From: Vicinamibacterales bacterium
GTDB lineage: Bacteria > Acidobacteriota > Vicinamibacteria > Vicinamibacterales > UBA8438
Direction of reading: 5' to 3'
Length of the DNA: 63,393 nt
NCBI GenBank assembly: GCA_029940535.1
Contig: JAPYUM010000006.1
Location: 23,009-86,401 of the forward strand
Under the pieces are notes generated by a model. That model saw only the letters and a program-made list of their open reading frames with translations. It did no database searches and was not told the origin of the DNA. Position numbers and translations under genes: made by a program. Each line of letters starts with the position of its first letter. Position 1 is the first letter of the stretch. Positions 1-8,130 of this stretch are shown here, piece after piece.

Positions 1-270
1 ACCAGTCCGCTTCGAGACCGTCTTGCGTGGCGGTTCCATCAATCCGTTCGCCGGCTGTGGTCTGAGCCGACCTGCCTGCTGCACGGCCTGCTCATGACGC
101 AACGGGCGCCGTGCGTCGACCCCGACGAGGTAGCGACCCGCAGGAGCCCTGAGATGATGCATGTATGGCTTGTCGATCATCCACGTGGAGCGTTCGCAAC
201 CGAGATGTGGATTGAACCGAGCTTGCTCAGTGGGCTCCTCGAGCGAAGATTGGCTGAACGCGGCTGGTGA
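1..270 (+). CDS. Hypothetical protein, C-terminal part (runs off left edge)
   Basis: The frame is open from the first base to a TGA at 268-270, giving about 89 residues that end in ...LLERRLAERGW. The last third (SPEMMHVWLVDHPRGAFATE) looks like real protein, with balanced hydrophobic and charged residues. The 5' end lies outside the window. I do not recognise the family. No other frame in this stretch looks better, but a non-coding 5' segment cannot be excluded. Confidence 0.45.
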   Translation, partial: TSPLRDRLAWRFHQSVRRLWSEPTCLLHGLLMTQRAPCVDPDEVATRRSPEMMHVWLVDHPRGAFATEMWIEPSLLSGLLERRLAERGW

Positions 271-359
271 ACCGACAGCGGGGCACGTCGACGTGGCCAC
301 GACAGCACGGACAGCACAATTCCGGGGCGGTCACTCGGGCGGTGGGGTAGAGTAGTTTC

Positions 360-1061
360 ATGGACAGGCGGCGCCGCGTAGGCACGTTGATGACGGCACT
401 GGCGGTCGCCTGTGCGCTCGTCGCGGCGACAGGCCTCGAGGGTGGGGCTCAGGGTACCGGCACCATCACCGGTGCGGTGACCATGAACGACCCGCCGCCG
501 GCAAGCACGCTGGCGGCGACCGCGGACCAAGCGGTGTGCGGCGACACCGCGCCCAACGAGGCCATCGTCGCGGATTCCGATGGACACGTGGCGAATGCGG
601 TGGTCCGGGTGACCGGGTTGGCGTGGCCCGATGGCGGGCCTCCGCCGACGATCAACAACGTCGACTGCCGGTTCGTGCCGCATGTCCAAATCGCCAGGAC
701 CCGCAGCCAGCTCGAGATTACAAGCGCGGATGACACGCTGCATTCGACGCACGCCTACGACGATCGCAATCGTACCGATTTCAACATCGCGATGCCCTTC
801 GCCGGCATGAATGTCACTCGTCCGCTGCGCCGGCCCGGCGCTGTGCGCATCGAGTGCGACTCCCACAAATGGATGCGCGGGTGGGTGGTGGTCAGCAACG
901 ACCGGGGCACCGTTAGCACGCCAGACGGCATGTTCACGATTCAGGACGTGCCGGTCGGCACCCACGAGGTGACGGTCTGGCATGAGACGCTGGGCGCTCA
1001 GCCGCAATCGGTCACGGTCACCGCCGGTGAGACGACGGCGGTGGAGTTCACACTGCAGTAA
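360..1061 (+). CDS. Secreted cupredoxin-like / carboxypeptidase-regulatory-like protein
   Basis: 233 residues with a Sec signal peptide over about residues 1-31 (basic start, then a hydrophobic core ending GLEGGAQG), so exported. The body has a plastocyanin-like pattern: His128 and His131 in DTLHSTHAY and a late C166-D-S-H169-K-W-M172 cluster, which could supply a type 1 copper site. The last 50 residues (GMFTIQDVPVGTHEVTVWHE) resemble the beta-sandwich carboxypeptidase regulatory fold. Such proteins are common in Acidobacteriota and are often annotated methylamine-utilisation-like; the true role is unknown. Copper binding is inferred from residue spacing only, and the Cys-to-Met spacing is shorter than in classical plastocyanin. 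No partner gene is adjacent. Confidence 0.7.
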   Translation: MDRRRRVGTLMTALAVACALVAATGLEGGAQGTGTITGAVTMNDPPPASTLAATADQAVCGDTAPNEAIVADSDGHVANAVVRVTGLAWPDGGPPPTINNVDCRFVPHVQIARTRSQLEITSADDTLHSTHAYDDRNRTDFNIAMPFAGMNVTRPLRRPGAVRIECDSHKWMRGWVVVSNDRGTVSTPDGMFTIQDVPVGTHEVTVWHETLGAQPQSVTVTAGETTAVEFTLQ

Positions 1062-1104
1062 GGTCGCAGTACTTAGGCTGCGGGGCCGATTCGCCAGTGG
1101 CGTG

Positions 1105-2127
1105 CTACCCGGCTCTGTCTGCCTGCCATTGCATTCCCGCGTCCAGGATCTGCTGCAGCAACGCTTCGTACGGCACACCGTCGTGGTGGGCCGACTCGGC
1201 GAAGTCCTCACCGTACGCGAGCTGAGGATTGGCGTTCGCCTCCAGCACCCACGGCTGTCCGTCGGCGTCCAGCCGGATGTCAATCCGACCGTACCCGTTC
1301 ATCTGCAGGGAGTGAAACGTGCGGGTGGCGAGGTGCTGTAGATATTCGGCCACGCCGCGACGCGGCAGGCGAGCCCGGCCACAGCGGATGCCGTGCTTCT
1401 GCTGATAGGACCCGCTCCACTTGACCCGTTCGGTGGCGATGCGGTGCAGGTCGCGCGGCATATCGGTGAACTTCATCTCCCAGACCGGGAACGCACGCAG
1501 CCGGTCATTCCCGATGACCCCCACATACAGCTCGCGTCCCTCGATGTATTGCTCGACGATGGCGTCGGTGCCGAGCCCGTCGTGGACATACGCCACACGT
1601 TCCGCGAGTTTGGCGTCGTTGGTGACCACCGAGGCTTGTGAGATGCCGTACGAGGCATCCTGGGTCAGGGACTTCACGATGAGTGGGTAGGTGAGGCGGC
1701 TCGGTCGCCGGGCCGGACGACCCACCGGCACGATGGCGAACGCCGGAATCGGAATGCCATCGTAGGTCAGCACTTTTTTTGCCAGCGCCTTGTCGCGCGA
1801 CAGAATCATGCCGCGCGGGTTGCAGCCGGTATAGTGCAGCCGCAAGAGTTCGAGGTGACTCACCACGTTCTGGTCGAACGTGCCGACTTCGTGAAATGCC
1901 TCCATCAAGTTAAAGGCGAGGTGTGGCCTCACCTCCGCTATCGCCTCGCTGATGACCTCCAGGGTGTCGTCGAGCCCGACGATGTAGACGTCGTGTCCCA
2001 TCGCGGCCAGCGTGTTCGTGACGTCGTACTCGGTCTTCCAGCTGGCATTGACCACGTCAACGCCGCGGACATCGTCAGGGGGGACCAGATACTCGTGTAG
2101 GAGGGCGAGCACGCGACGCTTCTTCAC
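1105..2127 (-). CDS. ATP-grasp ligase, D-alanine--D-alanine ligase-like
   Basis: About 340 residues of ATP-grasp fold. The N-terminal Rossmann-like part (KKRRVLALLHEYLVPP) leads to a central nucleotide-binding region (RDKALAKKVLTYDGIPIPAF, then YPLIVKSLTQDASYGI) and ends with the metal-binding VLEANANPQLA motif. This family joins amino or carboxy substrates using ATP. Similarity is to the D-Ala-D-Ala ligase superfamily, but the sequence is divergent enough that another dipeptide or peptide ligase is possible. The longest frame begins at 2250, but the best start is GTG at 2127, with GGAG five bases upstream; the extra 41 residues of the longer frame look non-coding. It is transcribed away from ettA. 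Confidence 0.75.
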   Translation of the reverse strand: MKKRRVLALLHEYLVPPDDVRGVDVVNASWKTEYDVTNTLAAMGHDVYIVGLDDTLEVISEAIAEVRPHLAFNLMEAFHEVGTFDQNVVSHLELLRLHYTGCNPRGMILSRDKALAKKVLTYDGIPIPAFAIVPVGRPARRPSRLTYPLIVKSLTQDASYGISQASVVTNDAKLAERVAYVHDGLGTDAIVEQYIEGRELYVGVIGNDRLRAFPVWEMKFTDMPRDLHRIATERVKWSGSYQQKHGIRCGRARLPRRGVAEYLQHLATRTFHSLQMNGYGRIDIRLDADGQPWVLEANANPQLAYGEDFAESAHHDGVPYEALLQQILDAGMQWQADRAG

Positions 2128-2330
2128 ACTCACTCCGGGGTGAGGGCCCCCGGTGCGGTTGCCACCGGCGGCGAATCTGACATGCAGTAGACTGGTTCGC
2201 CGTCGGCCACGGTGCGTGACCCGGTCGGACAACCCTGGGTCGTGCCGCACCGTGCGCCCGGGCGACCGTGACTGTATCGTATTTTCCTGGCTTTGACATC
2301 CTGCTGATTTCTGTTTTCTGGAAGATCTGA

Positions 2331-4007
2331 ATGGCTCACCAATACGTCTACACCATGCACCGTCTCGGCAAGTCCTACGGGCAGGGGCAAGAGGTGTTGA
2401 AAGACATCTCCCTGTCCTTCCTGCCCGGCGCCAAGATCGGAGTGCTCGGACTTAACGGGGCCGGCAAGAGCACCCTGTTGAAGATCATGGCCGGTGAGCT
2501 GACCGATTTTTCCGGCGAGGCGTTCCTCTCCGACGGGTTGACGGTCGGCTACCTGCCGCAAGAGCCACAGTTGAATCCGGATAAGACGGTTCGGGGCAAC
2601 GTCGAGGAAGGCGTGGCCGAGCACAAGGGACTGCTGAAGGCCTACGACGACGTGGTCGCCAGTTTCAACTATGGTCTCAGCGGCGATGAGCTCCAGGAGG
2701 CGATGGACGAGCAAGGCCGCTTGCAAGACCAGATCGAGGCGGTAGGCGCCTGGGACCTCGACTCGCGGGTCGACATGGCCATGGACACCCTACGGCTCCC
2801 GCCGCCGCGTTCGTCGGTCGAGAACCTGTCGGGCGGCGAGCGGCGCCGAGTGGCGCTGTGCCGACTGATGCTGCAGTCTCCCGATCTGCTGTTGTTGGAT
2901 GAGCCGACGAATCATCTGGACGCGGAGACTGTTGGCTGGCTCGAGCGGCACCTGCAGCAATACAAGGGCACGGTGGTGGCGATCACGCACGACCGTTACT
3001 TTCTCGACAACGTGGCCGGTTGGATTCTCGAGCTCGACCGCGGTGAGGGCATTCCGTGGGAGGGGAACTACTCCTCCTGGCTCGACCAGAAGCAGAAGCG
3101 ACTCGGGGTCGAGCAAAAGCAGGCGGGCAAGCGCCAACGCACTCTGCAGCGCGAACTGGAGTGGATTCAGATGTCCCCGCGGGCTCGCCAGGCCAAGGGA
3201 AAGGCGCGGCTCAACGCCTACGAGGAACTGTTGAATCAGGACGTGGCCGCGAAGATGGAGACGGTCGAGATTTACATCCCACCCGGTCCCCGTCTCGGTG
3301 ACGCGGTTGTCGAAGTCAAGAACATCCGGAAGGGCTACGGCGAGCGGTGTCTCATTCAGGACCTGAGTTTCACGTTGCCGCCAGCCGGCATCGTCGGGGT
3401 CATCGGCGCCAACGGCGCCGGCAAGACCACGATGTTCCGGATGATCGCCGGTGCAGAGACCCCGGACGCCGGCACCCTCACGCTTGGAGACTCCGTCAAG
3501 CTGGGCCATGTCGACCAGAGCCGCGAGCTGGACCCGGAGAAGACCGTCTGGGAGGTGATCTCCGAAGGCGAGGAGGAGATCAGACTGGGGCATCGGACGG
3601 TCGCCTCACGCGCCTACTGTTCCTGGTTCAACTTCAAGGGGCGAGACCAGCAACGGAAGGTCAGCGAGCTATCCGGCGGCGAGCGGAACCGTGTGCATCT
3701 CGCCACGCTGCTCAAGACCGGCGCCAACGTGTTGTTGCTCGACGAGCCGACGAACGACCTCGACGTCGACACCCTGCGCGCGCTCGAAGACGCCTTGCTG
3801 GAGTTTGCCGGCTGTGTCGTCGTCATCAGCCACGACCGCTGGTTCCTCGACCGCATCTCCACCCACATTCTGGCCTTCGAGGGCGATAGCCAGGTCGTGT
3901 GGTTCCAGGGCAACTACCAGGATTATTCAGCCGACCGTCGCCGCCGGCTTGGCTCGGCCGCCGACCGCCCCCATCGGATCAAATACCGCCGCCTCGTCCG
4001 TGCGTAG
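2331..4007 (+). CDS. ettA: Energy-dependent translational throttle protein EttA (ABC-F)
   Basis: 558 residues, the usual length for EttA (555 in E. coli). It has two ABC ATPase domains and no membrane segments. The first has Walker A GLNGAGKST at about residues 40-48, signature LSGGERRR and Walker B LLLLDEPTNHLD. The second has GANGAGKTT, LSGGERNR and VLLLDEPTNDLD. A basic linker with an arm region joins them. EttA binds the ribosomal E site and gates early elongation according to the ATP/ADP ratio. The start codon ATG at 2331 follows a purine-rich stretch (GGAAGATCTGA). A large inverted repeat follows its stop. Confidence is high because both signature motifs and the family-typical length are present. 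Confidence 0.95.
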   Translation: MAHQYVYTMHRLGKSYGQGQEVLKDISLSFLPGAKIGVLGLNGAGKSTLLKIMAGELTDFSGEAFLSDGLTVGYLPQEPQLNPDKTVRGNVEEGVAEHKGLLKAYDDVVASFNYGLSGDELQEAMDEQGRLQDQIEAVGAWDLDSRVDMAMDTLRLPPPRSSVENLSGGERRRVALCRLMLQSPDLLLLDEPTNHLDAETVGWLERHLQQYKGTVVAITHDRYFLDNVAGWILELDRGEGIPWEGNYSSWLDQKQKRLGVEQKQAGKRQRTLQRELEWIQMSPRARQAKGKARLNAYEELLNQDVAAKMETVEIYIPPGPRLGDAVVEVKNIRKGYGERCLIQDLSFTLPPAGIVGVIGANGAGKTTMFRMIAGAETPDAGTLTLGDSVKLGHVDQSRELDPEKTVWEVISEGEEEIRLGHRTVASRAYCSWFNFKGRDQQRKVSELSGGERNRVHLATLLKTGANVLLLDEPTNDLDVDTLRALEDALLEFAGCVVVISHDRWFLDRISTHILAFEGDSQVVWFQGNYQDYSADRRRRLGSAADRPHRIKYRRLVRA

Positions 4008-4017
4008 GTCCGAGGGG

Positions 4018-4105
4018 GTTTTCTGACGAGGCGTCTGTCTGGAGGGAGCAGCCAGGTGGGCTGTGACCGACGAAGTAGCGCCGCCAAACGGGCGCCTCGT
4101 CGGAA
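4018..4105. repeat. Dispersed intergenic repeat, copy A (inverted pair)
   Basis: The right arm (4066-4105), read on the minus strand, is CCGACGAGGCGCCCGTTTGG followed by CGGCGCTACTTCGTCGGTC. It matches the repeats at 27305, 35469 and 47610. The left arm (4021-4041) is an imperfect copy in the opposite orientation, so together they form a hairpin with arms of about 24 bp. It lies between convergent ettA and the SGNH gene and may end transcription in both directions. Confidence 0.6.
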
Positions 4106-4108
4106 AAC

Positions 4109-4915
4109 CTATGGGGCATTCCAATCACTCGCCAGTATTTCACTGGCGACGATTCGATGCCCGAGTGCGTTCCAGTGCCTACCGTCCGGACCGGTTACCC
4201 TACGTTGGCCCGCGAGCAGAGCCGGTGTCAGATCGGCGACGGGAAGGTCGAGTTCTTCGAAGGCGCCAAAGAGCCGCGGTATGACCGGCGCCTGCCTTGT
4301 GTCGTGAAAAAAGAGCTTCGGGATGATACCGGCTTGTCGCGCCTCCGCCTGGACCGCGGCAAGGCACGCCGCCACGATGGCCTGCCCGTTCCCAGCGTTC
4401 TTCTTGGGTTGGTCGAGAAAGTAGCGCGATAGCGCACTGACGTAGCTGTAGTCGGCCTGCTCGTTCTCGAGAAACCGACGAAACGCCATCAACTGTTGAT
4501 TGGTCCCATAACCCTGCACACCGAGGTTGATGACGTGGAATCCGCTTCGAGCCAGATGCGCCGCGACCGTCTCGCTGTCGTTGACACCTTCGCCGAAGGC
4601 GAAAGAGTCACCCAGGAGGACCACGGTTGTCGCGTCGTCTGGGCTTGGGTTGTCTGGGACTACCCGGCGGCCGGCCCGGTCGGTTCTGAAGCACCAGGTC
4701 ACGCCATAGAGGTTTCGGCACACGTCGAGGTCTGACCGAAGCCGGTAACCGAGTTCCACATCAGTCTCATACACCAGCGGGCGTCGAAGCACCGTGACCG
4801 CCGCACGGACAGCGAGTTCCGCCAGCATCAGGGAAACGAGAAGAACTATCGTCGTAAAGACGAGCTTCCGTTTCAGCGTCATCTGGAGCGGCTGTCCTCC
4901 GGCGTGGGATGTCAT
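4109..4915 (-). CDS. SGNH/GDSL-like hydrolase, membrane anchored, atypical
   Basis: 268 residues with one N-terminal membrane segment (LVFTTIVLLVSLMLAELAV), so probably exported and anchored. Block I of SGNH hydrolases is clear (VVLLGDSFAFGEGV, nucleophile Ser), block II Gly is in GVQGYGTNQQL, and block V Asp/His is in PDGRHWNALGH. The block III GxND motif that normally lies between them is absent; the sequence jumps from FLENEQADY to SYVSALSRYFLDQ. The protein is shorter than most relatives, which suggests an internal deletion or a diverged enzyme. Activity is therefore doubtful. It could act on acyl or acetyl groups of cell-surface glycans. Start is ATG 4915; ATG 4882 is an alternative. Confidence 0.6.
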   Translation of the reverse strand: MTSHAGGQPLQMTLKRKLVFTTIVLLVSLMLAELAVRAAVTVLRRPLVYETDVELGYRLRSDLDVCRNLYGVTWCFRTDRAGRRVVPDNPSPDDATTVVLLGDSFAFGEGVNDSETVAAHLARSGFHVINLGVQGYGTNQQLMAFRRFLENEQADYSYVSALSRYFLDQPKKNAGNGQAIVAACLAAVQAEARQAGIIPKLFFHDTRQAPVIPRLFGAFEELDLPVADLTPALLAGQRRVTGPDGRHWNALGHRIVASEILASDWNAP

Positions 4916-4982
4916 CGCTCTGGGCTAGCTGCCGTGGTCATCTTCTGACGGCCTCCGGTCAGTTCCCGAGTGTTCGTTGCCA

Positions 4983-6824
4983 CTACGCGGCTGCGGCGGC
5001 GCTCTTCGTTCGACTCAGGTGCAATGCGATGGCAGCGACGAATAGGACGGCGCCGACTAGGTCGGTCATCGTTGTCGCGTAGAACAGCAACAACCCACCG
5101 GCGACCGCGATCGTCCGCTCGACCATGGTAGCCGCCTGTCGCAGCCACCCGCCAAACCCCATCGCCAGCGCCAGGATGCCGACCACGGCGGTCGACACGG
5201 TCTTGACGGTGTCCACCAACGGCGCCTGGAGCAGCACGCCAAGCCCTTCCGGACTCAACGTAAAGGCGAACGGGACCAGGAACGCCGGCAGGGTGTACTT
5301 CCAGGTCAGCATCATCGTCTTGAACGGGTTGCCGCCGGTGATGGCCGCCGCCGCGAACGGCGACAAGGCCGTCGGTGGACTGACCTCGGACAGCACCGCG
5401 TAGTAGAAGATGAACATGTGCGCCGCCACCTCCGGCACCCCGACCTCGGTCAGGGCTGGTGCGATCATCACCGCCGCGATGATGTAGGAGGCGGTGACCG
5501 GCACGGCCAGGCCCAGCATCCAGACGGCCACGGCCGCATAGAACACCGTGAAGAAGACGCTGCCGCCGGCCAGATCCACGATGATGTTCGAGATCTTCAG
5601 GCCCAGTCCGGTCAACGTGACGACCCCGACGATGACGCCGGCCGTGGCGGTGGTGGCGACCACCCCGAGCACCGCACGGCCGCCGGTTTCGAGGGCCGTG
5701 ACGAGCCGCTTCGGTTTCAGGGCGGTTTCACTCCGCACGAAGCTGAGCACGATCGCCAGCATCGTCGCGTAGAAAACCGCGCGGAACGGTGTCATCCCAG
5801 ACACGAGCAGCACGACGATCGCGATCAGGGGGAGGAAGTGATAGCCGGACTGAAGCGTCAGTTCCCTCACCGACGGCAGGTCGACATCGACCGCCTTCGT
5901 CCCCAGCCGGCGGGCGTCCGCCTCGATCATCAATATGATCGACAGGTAGTAGAGCACGGCCGGTACGATGGCCATCAGAATCACCTGAAGGTAGGTGACC
6001 TTCAGGAACTCGGCGATGAGAAACGCGGCGGCGCCCATGGTGGGCGGAGCCATGATGGCGCCGATGCCGCTGGCCGACAGAATGCCCCCCCCGACCTCGG
6101 GCGAAAACCCGGCGCGTCGAAGCATCGGCCAGGCGACGGCTCCCAGTGTCACCGTGGTGGCGACGCCGCTGCCGGACACGGTGCCGAGCAGGAATCCGGA
6201 CAGTGCGACCGTTCGTCCCGGTCCGGCGCCGCTCTTGGAACGTCCGAATGCCGACATCGTCCAGGTAATGAAGAACTGCCCCGCGCCCGAGTGCTGCAGC
6301 ATGGCGCCGAAAATGGTAAACAGGACGATATAGGTAGCGGCCACATTCAGCGGCACACCGAAAATGCCCTCCAGCGTCATGTACAACGTCCCGACGAGAC
6401 GCGCCAGGGTGTAGCCCCGGTGCGCGAAAATCTCCATCCTGATCAGCTCGAAATAGGGACCGTAGTAGCCGTAGAGCAGGAACGCGACGGCGGTGACGGG
6501 CAAAATCGAGCCAACGGTGCGCCGCGTGGCTTCGAGCACGAGCAGCGTCGTGATGGCGCCGAACAGAATGTCGATGCCGGTGGGGGTCGCCGCGCGACGG
6601 ACGAACTCGTCGAAGTCGACGATCGGGAAGGCCAGCACGGCCACCGTGATCGCGGCTAGCGCCCAATCGAGCGCCGACACCCGCCTCCGCGTCGCCGACC
6701 GCGCAGGATAGAGGATGAAGGTGAGGACCAACGAGATCAGCAGAAAGCTGAGTCGATAGATCTGCGCTGGTACGATCCGGACGGTCCAGTACAGCGCGTA
6801 CACCGACAATCCCGCCGCCAGCAC
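4983..6824 (-). CDS. TRAP transporter permease, fused 4TM/12TM subunits
   Basis: At least 613 residues, almost all hydrophobic, matching fused DctQM-type permeases that work with TAXI binding proteins. Recognisable stretches include GTVSGSGVATTVTLGAVAWP, GGGILSASGIGAIMAPPTMG and SEVSPPTALSPFAAAAITGG. It would take up an organic acid or similar solute using the sodium or proton gradient. The TAXI binding lipoprotein is immediately upstream on the same strand, so the two form an operon. The start is unclear: GTG 6824 is the first standard start, but the frame stays open upstream with a convincing sequence (PPIDPRDDPDAEIQTRRLTG). A CTG at 6923, eight bases after GGAG, may be the real start. Confidence 0.9.
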   Translation of the reverse strand: MLAAGLSVYALYWTVRIVPAQIYRLSFLLISLVLTFILYPARSATRRRVSALDWALAAITVAVLAFPIVDFDEFVRRAATPTGIDILFGAITTLLVLEATRRTVGSILPVTAVAFLLYGYYGPYFELIRMEIFAHRGYTLARLVGTLYMTLEGIFGVPLNVAATYIVLFTIFGAMLQHSGAGQFFITWTMSAFGRSKSGAGPGRTVALSGFLLGTVSGSGVATTVTLGAVAWPMLRRAGFSPEVGGGILSASGIGAIMAPPTMGAAAFLIAEFLKVTYLQVILMAIVPAVLYYLSIILMIEADARRLGTKAVDVDLPSVRELTLQSGYHFLPLIAIVVLLVSGMTPFRAVFYATMLAIVLSFVRSETALKPKRLVTALETGGRAVLGVVATTATAGVIVGVVTLTGLGLKISNIIVDLAGGSVFFTVFYAAVAVWMLGLAVPVTASYIIAAVMIAPALTEVGVPEVAAHMFIFYYAVLSEVSPPTALSPFAAAAITGGNPFKTMMLTWKYTLPAFLVPFAFTLSPEGLGVLLQAPLVDTVKTVSTAVVGILALAMGFGGWLRQAATMVERTIAVAGGLLLFYATTMTDLVGAVLFVAAIALHLSRTKSAAAAA

Positions 6825-6946
6825 AGTGACCAGACGCTCCGTGACGCCGGTCAGACGTCTGGTCTGGATCTCGGCGTCCGGATCGTCGCGGGGATCGATC
6901 GGTGGGGCAGGAGGATTCGCCAGGGCAGGGCTCCGGTGGCTTGGGC

Positions 6947-7936
6947 CTAGTTGCCTGGCCAGGCGTTCTGCTCGCGGTAGTAGCGGATGGCGCCCTCGTG
7001 GAACGGCACCGTGGACCCGAGCACGGCGCTCTCGAGAGTAAGCTTGGCCGCTTCTGCGTGCACGGCGGCGAGTTGGCCGTGATGTTCGAACAGCGCCTGC
7101 GTGATCTGGTAGGCCAGCTCCTCGGACATCGATTCGTGAGCGACCAGCACGTTGGCCACGCCGATCACGTCTGCGTCAGCCGCCATGCCGGGGTACGTGA
7201 TGCTCGGGATGGTGACACTGTGATACACCGCGTCGCCGTGCTGCTCGAACAGGACCGGGAGCGTGTCGGTGTTCGATATCAGCTTGACCGTCCGGCCAGG
7301 CGTCGACGCCAGATCGAGCACCGCGCCCGTGGGGATGCCGCCGCTCCAGAAGAACGCGTCGATCTTGTCGTCCTTGAGCGCGTCGACCGACTCGGAGACG
7401 CCGAGACTCTGTTGGCGAATGTCGGTGCCGGGGTTCAACCCGGCCGCCTCGAGCACGCGCACGGCCGTGATCTCGGTGCCGCTGCCGGGTGCGCCCGTCG
7501 ACACGACCCGATCGCGGAGATCGGCGACCGTCTCGATACCCGTGCCTTCCAGTGTCACCAGCTGATTCAGATTGTCGTAGAGCACCGCGATGGCTCGCGC
7601 CGGCACCACGCCGAAGTCGGCGAAAACGCCACGACCGGCCGCCGCATCATCGAGCGAGTCTGCCAGCGCGAACGCCAAGTCGGCGCCCTGATTGGCGAGG
7701 AACTTCAGGTTGTCGACCGTGCCGGCCGTCACTTCTGCCGTCGCTTCGACCCCGTCGACGTGGTCGCTGATGACCTGGGCGACCCCGCCGCCGTAGGGAT
7801 AGTAGACGCCACCCGTGCCGCCGGTGGCGACAGACAATCGCTGCGTCAGCCCGCCGCCGCTGGGCGGGGCACAGGCCGCGACCACGCCGAACAATGCCAC
7901 CGTGAGGATCGCAGGAAGACCAACACGCTTCATCAT
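6947..7936 (-). CDS. TAXI-family TRAP transporter solute-binding lipoprotein
   Basis: 329 residues from ATG 7936. A lipoprotein signal peptide ends in VVAACAPP, so Cys is the probable lipidation site and the protein sits at the membrane. The mature start (LSVATGGTGGVYYPYGGGVAQ) is the hallmark of TAXI/Imp binding proteins, which bind small dicarboxylic or amino acids. Other family features are the DDKIDAFFWSGGIPT region and the C-terminal LAAVHAEAAKLTLESA region. It lies directly upstream of the TRAP permease and probably delivers substrate to it. A TTG at 7957 is a less likely start. The bound solute cannot be told from sequence. Confidence 0.92.
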   Translation of the reverse strand: MMKRVGLPAILTVALFGVVAACAPPSGGGLTQRLSVATGGTGGVYYPYGGGVAQVISDHVDGVEATAEVTAGTVDNLKFLANQGADLAFALADSLDDAAAGRGVFADFGVVPARAIAVLYDNLNQLVTLEGTGIETVADLRDRVVSTGAPGSGTEITAVRVLEAAGLNPGTDIRQQSLGVSESVDALKDDKIDAFFWSGGIPTGAVLDLASTPGRTVKLISNTDTLPVLFEQHGDAVYHSVTIPSITYPGMAADADVIGVANVLVAHESMSEELAYQITQALFEHHGQLAAVHAEAAKLTLESAVLGSTVPFHEGAIRYYREQNAWPGN

Positions 7937-8130
7937 CAAGTCGCCGCTCCAGATCAATGCGGACCAGGTGCTGAGGGTCCCTATTCTACTCCCGCGCGGT
8001 TGTGGGTCCCGCCCGCGGAGGTCATGCCCCTGAGTACGGGCACTATGATAGTCGGAGATGTGCCGATGTCCTCTCCACGGTTGAGGGACGGACGGCCTCC
8101 GGCGGACGCAGGGCCCGTCGATTCTTGCTG

